Positions 1 through 6,609 of a DNA stretch of 12,375 nucleotides are shown piece after piece; within the stretch, counting starts at the first letter, position 1, and the number at the start of each line of letters is the position of its first letter. The DNA comes from Spirochaetia bacterium (GTDB taxonomy: Bacteria > Spirochaetota > Spirochaetia > JABMQR01), in contig JADHUD010000050.1 of NCBI GenBank assembly GCA_016784705.1, positions 1-12,375 on the forward strand, given 5' to 3'. Under the pieces are notes generated by a model, which was not told the DNA's origin, searched no databases, and saw only the letters and a list, made by a program, of their open reading frames with translations. The translations under genes and the position numbers were made by a program.

Positions 1-1
1 C

Positions 2-631
2 TTCTACAATGACTATAACATGCTGATAGATTTGTCGAAGCAAGTCATTAGTCAGCAGGGCTCTGATTTTGACTCCCAGCATGATTCGAGCGCATTCTTT
101 TTCGATATATCGATGCTTTTCGAATATTTCATCCGGAAGCTCATCAAACGAGATGGGGTCCGCCTGCTCAGCAAGTTCGAGCAACGCTATGAAATACCGG
201 CCGGTGCTCTCGGCAGCTATATGCGTAAACTTGAACCTGACCTTGTCTTTGAGAGCGATGGCGGCCTTTACGTCTTTGATGTGAAGTATAAAGCTTTTGA
301 TCCACAATTCGGGGTCAAGCGTGAGGATCTTTTCCAGCTGCACACATACATAGGTCAGTATGGAAATGGAGCCTCAATAAAGGGGTGCGGCTTTTTTTAC
401 CCGATATCAGATGAAAGATGGTCTGCTCTCAATCTGGATAAAACGCAGGGGCTGATTTCTGATGCTATTCGCCAGCAGGGGCAAGATATCCCGTTTCATG
501 TCCTTTTCTTGAAAATCCCTGACAATACATCTCTTGATTTTAACAGGCTCATGAGCGAACAGTGTCGTATGTTCATTGATACTATCCATTCGAAAATACT
601 GATTAAGGAGAAGATTGCTGCATGGGCATAG
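2..631 (+). CDS. McrC-like restriction subunit, C-terminal nuclease part (5' end outside window)
   Basis: The reading frame is open from base 2, so the gene starts upstream and only about 209 C-terminal residues are seen. Counting from the Met at base 20, the segment has the McrC order: a helix with the hydrophobic LFEYFIRKLI stretch (34-43), then P73-D74, then D87-V-K89 followed by YK, then Q106-LHT-Y110. These fit a PD-(D/E)xK nuclease core with its trailing QxxxY helix. In characterised McrBC systems McrC supplies the nuclease and partners the GTPase McrB to cut methylated DNA. McrB would be expected upstream, outside the window. Full-length McrC is usually 350-450 residues, so its N-terminal adaptor domain is missing only because of the window edge. 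The nuclease residues look intact. It overlaps the start of the next, broken gene by 10 bp, which suggests one transcript. The alternative is another McrC/DUF2357-type nuclease with a different partner. Confidence 0.8.
   Translation, partial: FYNDYNMLIDLSKQVISQQGSDFDSQHDSSAFFFDISMLFEYFIRKLIKRDGVRLLSKFEQRYEIPAGALGSYMRKLEPDLVFESDGGLYVFDVKYKAFDPQFGVKREDLFQLHTYIGQYGNGASIKGCGFFYPISDERWSALNLDKTQGLISDAIRQQGQDIPFHVLFLKIPDNTSLDFNRLMSEQCRMFIDTIHSKILIKEKIAAWA
605..610 (+). promoter_or_regulatory. Shine-Dalgarno for the decayed glycohydrolase gene
   Basis: AAGGAG lies inside the end of the mcrC-like gene, 11 bases before the ATG at 622. The spacing is a little long. It indicates that the downstream gene was once translated from this overlapping start. 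Confidence 0.45.
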
Positions 632-1035
632 ATAAAACATCCAGAGCCCAAGGATGCCTGCTTGGCCAGCTTGCTGGTGATGCGCTGGGGAGTCTGGTTG
701 AGTTTAGTCCCCGGGAGAGATACGGCGCAGCTACCCCAATGGTGTTCGAGAGCTGGCGGATGGCGGCACATGGAATACCATTGCAGGTCAGCCGACCGAT
801 GATTCCGAGATGGCGCTGCTTGCTGGCTCGGATGCTGGTGAAAACCGGCTCTTATGAACCAGAGGCAGCTCAGAAGGAATATTAGTTCTGGTTTAGTTCA
901 GTTCCTTTTGAAGTCGACACGTCATTTCGGTATGCCGCCGCTGTTGATTTGTTTGGTGATCGTTGGTTTTGGGACATCTGTTTCCGAAATGGTCGTTTCT
1001 GCACTAGAGTCGGTCTATGGAAATGCGGGAATTGA
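622..1035 (+). pseudogene. Decayed ADP-ribosylglycohydrolase (DraG-like)
   Basis: The start reads GCLLGQLAGDALGSLVEF, the classic N-terminal signature of ADP-ribosylglycohydrolases, which remove ADP-ribose from proteins or small molecules. At about 740-750 the homology moves to another frame, giving VRELADGGTWNTIAGQPTDD; TDDSEM carries the family's metal-binding Thr-Asp-Asp. At about 815-830 it returns to the first frame as LLARMLVKTGSYEPEAAQKEY. A TAG at 883-885 then interrupts the match, which continues in frame as FWFSSVPFEVDTS, like the family's W-S-PFD element, and degrades before a TGA at 1033. The family normally has about 250-350 residues, and the C-terminal metal site is not recognisable. 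Two compensating indels, a nonsense codon and lost 3' homology point to a dead gene. It began within the end of the mcrC-like gene, so the two were probably co-transcribed. Sequencing error could explain one indel but hardly all of this. Confidence 0.8.
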
Positions 1036-1351
1036 TACAGTATTTGTTCTCTATTTCGGGAAAATGAAGAGAATTAATTTTTTCTCGGAGTCCGATAATC
1101 AAAAGGGATTAAATGTCGTGTAAGAGGTTGAATAAACTTGTTTTATGGATGTTTGAAGTATGGGAGAATGAATTGGAGTAAGGCTCTGCTCCTTCCACCA
1201 TTTTGAAAAAGACAACCTATCTCTCCTGAGTGATTCTCCTGGACAGACATTATCGCTTTCGAATGAGAGAATTCAGAGAAGCAGTGCCGTCAACTGTTGT
1301 ATCTTCAAGCTTTTTTGGGTATACTCGAACCGCTGATTATCAAATAAAGAG

Positions 1352-1411
1352 TTTTTCGATAGTTGTTTGAAGTTGTCTGAATTTTTCGATCATATTGATA
1401 CTATCAAAAAA
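1352..1411. promoter_or_regulatory. Cluster of TTTTTYGAT repeats with a TTGATA-C-TATCAA palindrome
   Basis: TTTTTCGAT occurs at 1352-1360 and again at 1382-1390, 30 bases apart or close to three helical turns. A third copy, TTTTTTGAT, lies on the other strand at 1403-1411. The 13-bp palindrome TTGATACTATCAA (1395-1407) overlaps the third copy. It carries both FNR half-sites, TTGAT and ATCAA, but with a 3-base rather than the usual 4-base spacer. The cluster lies about 130-185 bp upstream of the oxidoreductase start. An operator role is inferred; chance in AT-rich DNA is possible. Confidence 0.3.
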
Positions 1412-1442
1412 TTTATGAAAGCCATTTTTGGAATTATAGATT

Positions 1443-1470
1443 TTGTAAATGGTTTAGAGTCAAATACAAT
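1443..1470 (+). promoter_or_regulatory. Candidate sigma-70-type promoter of the oxidoreductase gene
   Basis: TTGTAA at 1443-1448 and TACAAT at 1465-1470 are separated by 16 bases, giving a plausible -35/-10 pair about 70 bp upstream of the start codon. This is a by-eye match in an AT-rich region and other pairs cannot be excluded. Confidence 0.35.
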
Positions 1471-1537
1471 CAATCTGTATTAATACTAATGACTCGAAAA
1501 TAATCACAAATAATACAATTCATGGAGTGTTTTCATT

Positions 1538-4500
1538 ATGAGTAACAAAAAAATGGTTACTATTGACGGGAATACCGCGGCCGCACACGTAGCATATGCT
1601 TTCAGCGAAGTAGCAGCGATATATCCCATTACCCCGTCTTCACCGATGGGCGAGTATACCGATTCCTGGGCCAGTACCGGAAAACTTAATGTTTTTGGGA
1701 AAAAGGTTGATGTAATAGAGATGCAGTCGGAAGCAGGTGCGGCAGGAGCCGTTCACGGAGCATTGAGCGGCGGAGCTTTAACTACAACCTATACAGCTTC
1801 ACAGGGACTTCTCCTTATGATACCGAATATGCATAAAATTGCCGGAGAAATGCTGCCGACAGTTTTTCACGTATCTGCACGATCCCTAGCAGCACAGTCA
1901 TTATCAATCTTTGGTGACCATTCAGATGTTATGTCTACCAGAAATACCGGATTTGCCATGACAGCAGCGTCATCAATCCAGGAAACTATGGACATGGCTC
2001 TGGTTGCACACCTTTCAACACTAAAAACCCAGGTTCCTTTTCTGAGTTTTTTTGATGGTTTCAGAACATCACATGAAATTCAGAAGGTTGAAGAGATCTC
2101 TTTTGATGATATTCAGAGTCTGATAGAACCTGAATATATTGAACGGTTCAGAGACCGTGGAATGCGGCCGGAAAAACCGGTAATAAAAGTTTCCGCTCAG
2201 AACCCGGATGTATATTTCCAGGGCCGTGAAACTATTAATAAGTATTACGATGCTGTTCCCGCGATTGTTCAGGATTACATGAATAAGGTAGCAGAATTGA
2301 CTGGACGAAGTTATCACCTCTTTGATTATGTGGGAGATCCTGAAGCAGAGAAAATCATTATATCAATGGGTTCTTCCTGTGATACTATTGAAAGAGCTGT
2401 AGCCTATCTGAATGCGCGCGGTGAAAAAGTCGGTGCCATAAAAGTGCGGTTATATCGGCCTTTCTCAGTAAAAGATTTTGTTGATGCAATTCCTGCAACA
2501 GTAAAGAAAATTGCAGTTCTTGACAGAACCAAAGAACCCGGCTCAATTGGCGAACCTCTTTTCCTTGATACGGTAGCAGCTCTTGCAGCTTCCGGCAGGG
2601 GAGATATTAAAGTTATCGGCGGACGATATGGTTTATCAAGTAAGGAATTTACTCCTTCACACGTTAAAGCAGTATTTGATCATGTTGATGGTAAAGGTTT
2701 CCATGATTTTACCGTCGGAATCAACGATGACGTAAGTTTTAAATCTGTAACGGTGAAAGAATCGATCAACGTAGCATCGGATGATGTGATTTCCTGCATG
2801 TTCTGGGGGCTTGGATCTGACGGTACCGTTGGTGCGAATAAAAACTCAATCAAAATTATCGGTGAAAACACCGACATGAACGCACAGGCTTACTTTGTGT
2901 ATGACTCAAAGAAATCCGGCGGTGTAACCACTTCTCACCTTCGCTTTGGTAAGAGTTCTGTTAATATGCCATGGCTTATTGAAAGGGCAGACTTTGTTGC
3001 CTGTCATAATCCGGCATATCTTGGCCGGTACGATATGCTTGGTCCTTTGAAAGAGGGCGGCGTATTTTTCTTGAATTCGGAAATTGATTCATCTGAAGTT
3101 TTTGATCACCTGACAATAGCCGATCAGCAGCTGCTGATTGACCGGAAGATTAGATTTTACAATATTAATGCGGTAAAAATTGCTGAAGAGGTTGGATTGG
3201 GAGCAGCACGAATTAATACAGTCATGCAGGCTGCATTCTTTAAAATTTCCGGGGTACTCCCGGAGGATCAGGCAATTGCACTGGTAAAGAGTGCCATCAA
3301 GAAGACCTTCAGCAGAAAGGGTGAAGATATTGTCAACATGAACTGGGCTGCTGTAGATGCTGCATCCGCAGCGCTTGAGGAAGTAAAAATACCTGCATCC
3401 ATTGAACGTTCCTATACACCTCCTAAGCTGATTGCTGATGACGCAAATGCTTTTGCAAAAGCAATTATTGAACCTATTATGCATATGAAAGGTGATGATA
3501 TTCCGGTTTCAAGCATGTCATTTGACGGGGTCCTACCCCTTGGTACTGCAAAACTGGAAAAACGCGGGGTTGCCCCAAGAGTGCCAAAATGGATACCGAA
3601 CGTTTGTATTCAGTGTAACCAGTGTGTACAGTCTTGTCCTCATGCAGCAATTCGTGCGAAACAAATTGATCCTGAAGATATGAAAGCAGCTCCGGAAGGA
3701 TTCGAAGTTCTGAAATCAAACACTAAAAACGACCGTGAACTGCTGTTCAGAATTCAGGTCTACACTGAAGACTGTCAGGGATGCGGTGTGTGTGTAGAGA
3801 CTTGTCCTGCTAAGGTTAAGGCTCTTGAATTCAGTACACTGGATATTGAGAGAGAAGATGGACAGGTTGAAAAAGCTGCTTACTTTGATGCCCTCGAAGA
3901 CAACGTTCTTGACGGGGTTTCAGAGACAACTTTAAAAGGAATGCAGTTCAAGAAACCATTATTTGAGTTCTCAGGTGCCTGTGCCGGTTGCGGGGAGACT
4001 CCCTATGTTAAACTTATGACCCAGATTTGCGGTGAAAGAATTGTTGCAGCAAATGCGACAGGCTGTTCATCAATATATGGTGGAACTTTTCCGACCATTC
4101 CGTACTGTACCAGAGCAGATGGACGCGGTCCGGCATGGGGCAACTCATTATTCGAAGACAATGCAGAATATGGTTTTGGTATGCGGCTGGCAATAGACAG
4201 CAACCGAACTCTGCTGCGGGCAAAAGTTGACCGGCTTCTGGAAATGGGAACAACTCCTGAACTTACAGAGGTTCTTAATGCAAGTATTGAACTTTGGGAT
4301 GATACAACTGAAGCCGGTATTCAGGCCCAGAATAATGTTGTTGCTGCACTTATGTCAGCAGCAGCTTCCGCATCCGGTGAGGCTAAAGATATTCTGGCTA
4401 AAATTGCAGAGTTGAAAGATTACTTTATTGATAAGAGTGTATGGATTATTGGTGGTGATGGATGGGCATATGATATCGGATACTCCGGTGTTGACCATGT

Positions 4501-5071
4501 TGTTGCCTCCGGCCGGGATGTAAATATTCTTGTCCTTGATACCGAGGTTTATTCTAATACAGGCGGCCAGGCTTCTAAAGCAACCCCTATCGGTGCTGTT
4601 GCAAAGTTTGCCAATGCCGGTAAGAATCTTCCTAAGAAAAATATGGGATTTATGTGTATGAGCTATGGGCATGTATATGTAGCTTCTATTGCACTTGGTG
4701 CCAATAGGAACCATGCACAAAAAGCTATGATGGAAGCGGTTAATTACAAAGGGCCGTCGATCATTTTTGCATACTCACCCTGTATTAATCATGGTATTGA
4801 TATGAGTAAATCACAGCTTGAGCAGAAACTTGCCGTTGAAGCCGGTTACTGGCCGCTTTACAGATTTAACCCTGAAGAAGAAGAGGGAAAGAAATTTTCC
4901 TGGGACACAAAAGAACCAAAAAGCGACTATGTTGAGTTCATCAAGACTGAACGGAGATATACTGCTCTTTACAAAACCAATCCAGAACATGCGGATGAAC
5001 TGTTTGAAAAAGCAGCAGTGGATGCCAAGAAGAGGATGAAGTTTTATAAAGACATGGGTGAAATTATGTAA
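1538..5071 (+). CDS. nifJ: Pyruvate:ferredoxin (flavodoxin) oxidoreductase, single-chain
   Basis: This cytoplasmic enzyme converts pyruvate and CoA to acetyl-CoA and CO2 and passes electrons to ferredoxin or flavodoxin. At 1177 residues it has the normal length of the fused homodimeric form. In order: the N-terminal pyrimidine-binding domain with YPITPSSPMGE near residue 30; the middle CoA and transketolase-C-like domains; a two-cluster ferredoxin domain with C690, C693, C696, C700 and C746, C749, C752, C756; and the C-terminal thiamine-diphosphate domain with GGDGWAYDIG near 973 and the YSNTGGQ element. C815, C818, C843 and C1082 match the four ligands of the proximal 4Fe-4S cluster in the Desulfovibrio africanus enzyme, so all three clusters look complete. 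The start is supported by GGAGTG eight bases before the ATG. A strong terminator follows, so it is probably transcribed alone. It implies anaerobic pyruvate fermentation. Specificity for pyruvate rather than another 2-oxoacid is inferred from family resemblance. Confidence 0.97.
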   Translation: MSNKKMVTIDGNTAAAHVAYAFSEVAAIYPITPSSPMGEYTDSWASTGKLNVFGKKVDVIEMQSEAGAAGAVHGALSGGALTTTYTASQGLLLMIPNMHKIAGEMLPTVFHVSARSLAAQSLSIFGDHSDVMSTRNTGFAMTAASSIQETMDMALVAHLSTLKTQVPFLSFFDGFRTSHEIQKVEEISFDDIQSLIEPEYIERFRDRGMRPEKPVIKVSAQNPDVYFQGRETINKYYDAVPAIVQDYMNKVAELTGRSYHLFDYVGDPEAEKIIISMGSSCDTIERAVAYLNARGEKVGAIKVRLYRPFSVKDFVDAIPATVKKIAVLDRTKEPGSIGEPLFLDTVAALAASGRGDIKVIGGRYGLSSKEFTPSHVKAVFDHVDGKGFHDFTVGINDDVSFKSVTVKESINVASDDVISCMFWGLGSDGTVGANKNSIKIIGENTDMNAQAYFVYDSKKSGGVTTSHLRFGKSSVNMPWLIERADFVACHNPAYLGRYDMLGPLKEGGVFFLNSEIDSSEVFDHLTIADQQLLIDRKIRFYNINAVKIAEEVGLGAARINTVMQAAFFKISGVLPEDQAIALVKSAIKKTFSRKGEDIVNMNWAAVDAASAALEEVKIPASIERSYTPPKLIADDANAFAKAIIEPIMHMKGDDIPVSSMSFDGVLPLGTAKLEKRGVAPRVPKWIPNVCIQCNQCVQSCPHAAIRAKQIDPEDMKAAPEGFEVLKSNTKNDRELLFRIQVYTEDCQGCGVCVETCPAKVKALEFSTLDIEREDGQVEKAAYFDALEDNVLDGVSETTLKGMQFKKPLFEFSGACAGCGETPYVKLMTQICGERIVAANATGCSSIYGGTFPTIPYCTRADGRGPAWGNSLFEDNAEYGFGMRLAIDSNRTLLRAKVDRLLEMGTTPELTEVLNASIELWDDTTEAGIQAQNNVVAALMSAAASASGEAKDILAKIAELKDYFIDKSVWIIGGDGWAYDIGYSGVDHVVASGRDVNILVLDTEVYSNTGGQASKATPIGAVAKFANAGKNLPKKNMGFMCMSYGHVYVASIALGANRNHAQKAMMEAVNYKGPSIIFAYSPCINHGIDMSKSQLEQKLAVEAGYWPLYRFNPEEEEGKKFSWDTKEPKSDYVEFIKTERRYTALYKTNPEHADELFEKAAVDAKKRMKFYKDMGEIM

Positions 5072-5124
5072 GTTGGCTGAAACCATGATACATGAGTTTC
5101 TTGTTATAGTGTAAAGCGAGTACG

Positions 5125-5155
5125 AAAGAGCTGCCTCAACGGGGGCAGCTCTTTT
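5125..5155 (+). terminator. Rho-independent terminator of the oxidoreductase gene
   Basis: Eleven-base arms AAAGAGCTGCC (5125-5135) and GGCAGCTCTTT (5144-5154) pair perfectly around an 8-base loop and run into a short T tract. It lies about 50 bp after the stop codon. The opposite strand has a weaker T run, so it would mainly stop rightward transcription. Confidence 0.88.
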
Positions 5156-5198
5156 ATTCAAAAAATATGGACAGGTTGCCTGTTTCTGTCTTCCTGTG

Positions 5199-5696
5199 CT
5201 AACCCCAGTTCTTCAGCATCTTCTGAACTGATCGATCCATTTCTTTGTACATTGCAGCAAGTTCCTCAGCGTTTTTTTGATGATAGGTGTTTGTATGAAA
5301 GGTATCATCAGCACTGCATCGCAGAATTTTTCCTGGAATTGGCTTTTTCTTTGGATATCCAAAACAGAGCAAAGTTATTGGAAAAGTATATTTTGGAAGA
5401 TTAAGTATTTCTGAAACAGATTCATAATTTTCCAGGATGTCTCCTATGTAACAGGATCCGATTCCCAGAGATTCAGCAGCTACAACAGCAGTCTGTGCAG
5501 CAACGAGGGCATCACACAGGCTGATAAAGAGGTCTCCGGTTAGGGGAGGCCGATACGGAATACCATTTTTGAGTCCCAGCTCAACTGCCCCGGAACTGAT
5601 GAAATAATCTGCCCATTTCTGGTAATCAGCTAAAAAAACCCACACAAGCGGAGCTTTGGAGATCATCGGCTGATTATCGCAGAGAATTGCCAGCGT
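5199..5696 (-). pseudogene. Nitroreductase family protein, N-terminal third missing
   Basis: The 155 residues after the ATG at 5666 match the C-terminal two thirds of FMN-dependent nitroreductases: KAPLVWVFLADYQKW, then the AAESLGIGSCYIGDI segment, a LNLPKY-PITLLCFGYP stretch, and a conserved HTNTYHQ-type tail. The match continues upstream in frame as TLAILCDNQP (5667-5696) and then meets the tetR stop codon (5697-5699). The N-terminal 65-70 residues of the family, including the R-R/S-x-R FMN-phosphate contact, are absent. Full-length relatives have about 220-235 residues. No Shine-Dalgarno precedes ATG 5666. The likely cause is a deletion that removed the nitroreductase start and joined the remainder to the end of tetR. 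A short product might still be made by reinitiation, but it would lack key FMN-binding residues, so I call it a pseudogene. Confidence 0.75.
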
Positions 5697-6371
5697 CTAT
5701 TCGGTTTTTGATTCTATGTGTCTTGGAGAGAAAGCCCGGCAGATAAATTCCAATGTATGCTTAATTATTTTCTCATCTTCAGTAAAAACCTCATCACCGA
5801 TAAATACTTTCATTCGTTCTTTATAATATTCAGATGCATATGAGAACTGTAGTGACCTAAATAGATTATCAAGATGAAAAGCAAAAATTCTTACATCAAT
5901 GTCAGGATCAATGCATCCCGTTTTTTGCCCCTCTTCAATCATCAAAGCATAACAATGTGTTGAAACTGATTCCATCTGATACGTTAACTTTGTGACAAGT
6001 TCTTTATTTCCTTCAGTGGTTATCTCATTGTAGAGATTAATCATAACAGACTGTTCGCGGGAATGGATCTGAATAATTCGTAGAAGCGCTTCAACTTTAT
6101 CATAAAAATTACCGTTCTCACGCATTACTGCATCAAGGGCTTCTGTCAGTAATGCAGCGCTCTGAGCACAGACGGTCAGAAAAAGGTTCTCTTTTGTTGA
6201 AAAATAATTATAAATTGAGCTGATGCTTACTCCTGCTTTTCCGGCAATCACATGTATATTCGCTGCAGAATAACCGAGGGCGGAAAACTCTTCAGAAGCG
6301 GCTTTCAGTACAGAATGTTTTTTTTCATCAGATATATTATCAAAAACGGGTGTATGATATTTCATATTCAT
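5697..6371 (-). CDS. TetR/AcrR-family transcriptional regulator
   Basis: At 224 residues this has the usual TetR length. Residues 16-65 form the N-terminal DNA-binding domain: LKAASEEFSALGYSAANIHVIAGKAGVS followed by ISSIYNYFSTKENLF, with the typical helix-turn-helix near 39-58 and the YxYFxxKExLF element. The rest is the poorly conserved ligand-binding helical domain. A start two codons later (6365) is equally possible, and no strong ribosome site distinguishes them. The gene is divergent from the MFS transporter gene, and the shared 238-bp gap holds a perfect 25-bp palindrome, so repression of the transporter and itself is the obvious inference. Its stop codon abuts, in frame, the remains of a nitroreductase gene, so its last residues (about SPRHIESKTE) may come from a deletion junction rather than the original C-terminus. 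The effector cannot be read from the sequence. Confidence 0.9.
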   Translation of the reverse strand: MNMKYHTPVFDNISDEKKHSVLKAASEEFSALGYSAANIHVIAGKAGVSISSIYNYFSTKENLFLTVCAQSAALLTEALDAVMRENGNFYDKVEALLRIIQIHSREQSVMINLYNEITTEGNKELVTKLTYQMESVSTHCYALMIEEGQKTGCIDPDIDVRIFAFHLDNLFRSLQFSYASEYYKERMKVFIGDEVFTEDEKIIKHTLEFICRAFSPRHIESKTE

Positions 6372-6481
6372 GTTACTGCGTATAGTATATGAAAAAGCTG
6401 TTATTTACAATATTTGCCTGGCAGGTATGCCGTGCTGGGAAAGATTGTGTGATAGAGTTTTTTGATAAAAAATTTTCTTAT

Positions 6482-6524
6482 TTCACTATAAGTAATTATA
6501 TATCATCAAAAACTTCACTATAAG
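6482..6524. repeat. Direct repeat TTCACTATAAG, two copies
   Basis: Identical 11-base copies lie at 6482-6492 and 6514-6524, 32 bases apart start to start, which puts them about three turns apart on the same DNA face. They sit in the divergent tetR/transporter gap just before the 25-bp palindrome. Each contains TATAAG, so they could be -10-like elements or a second regulator site. Confidence 0.5.
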
Positions 6525-6530
6525 GTGATT

Positions 6531-6555
6531 CTTTCAAAATTAATAATTTTGAAAG
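6531..6555. promoter_or_regulatory. Perfect 25-bp palindrome, candidate TetR operator
   Basis: Arms CTTTCAAAATTA (6531-6542) and TAATTTTGAAAG (6544-6555) are exact reverse complements around a single central A. It lies 54 bp before the transporter start codon and just upstream of TATAAA (6567-6572), a possible -10 element. A TetR dimer bound here would block that promoter. The length and perfect symmetry are strong evidence of a protein-binding site. Assigning it to the neighbouring TetR protein is inference. Confidence 0.65.
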
Positions 6556-6609
6556 AACCTCGATAGTATAAAAAAGTTTTATGCAAACTGGAAGTAACCG
6601 GGAGAAATA

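Larger units (their letters stand above)
1036..1537. other. Gene-poor stretch before the pyruvate:ferredoxin oxidoreductase gene
   Basis: No convincing coding sequence is present on either strand. An open frame running to 1123 overlaps the decayed gene but resembles no family I know. Three things stand out: a small hairpin ending in CCACCA (1175-1200), a cluster of TTTTTYGAT repeats with a palindrome (1352-1411), and the probable promoter and leader of the oxidoreductase gene (from 1443). The first half probably belongs to the degraded accessory segment, and the last 200 bases to the regulatory region of the downstream gene. Confidence 0.5.

Noticed and set aside
854..1123. An open frame of 89 codons after the decayed glycohydrolase
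   Set aside because: It overlaps the glycohydrolase remnant in another frame, has no ribosome site and resembles no family. It is most simply a by-product of the decay.
1120..1200. Possible tRNA or tmRNA gene ending in CCACCA
   Set aside because: No D-arm, anticodon arm or TTCRANNC T-loop can be folded upstream. Only the 3'-end-like sequence remains, so it is reported as a possible attachment remnant instead.
2069..5161. Several long open frames antisense or out of frame within the oxidoreductase gene and its 3' end
   Set aside because: They show no family resemblance, lack ribosome sites, and overlap a gene with complete conserved motifs. They are shadows of its codon usage.
6371..6389. 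TATACT as a -10 element for tetR
   Set aside because: It would leave only about six bases of leader before the ATG, and the best -35 (TTGTAA) is just 15 bases away, so it is not reliable.
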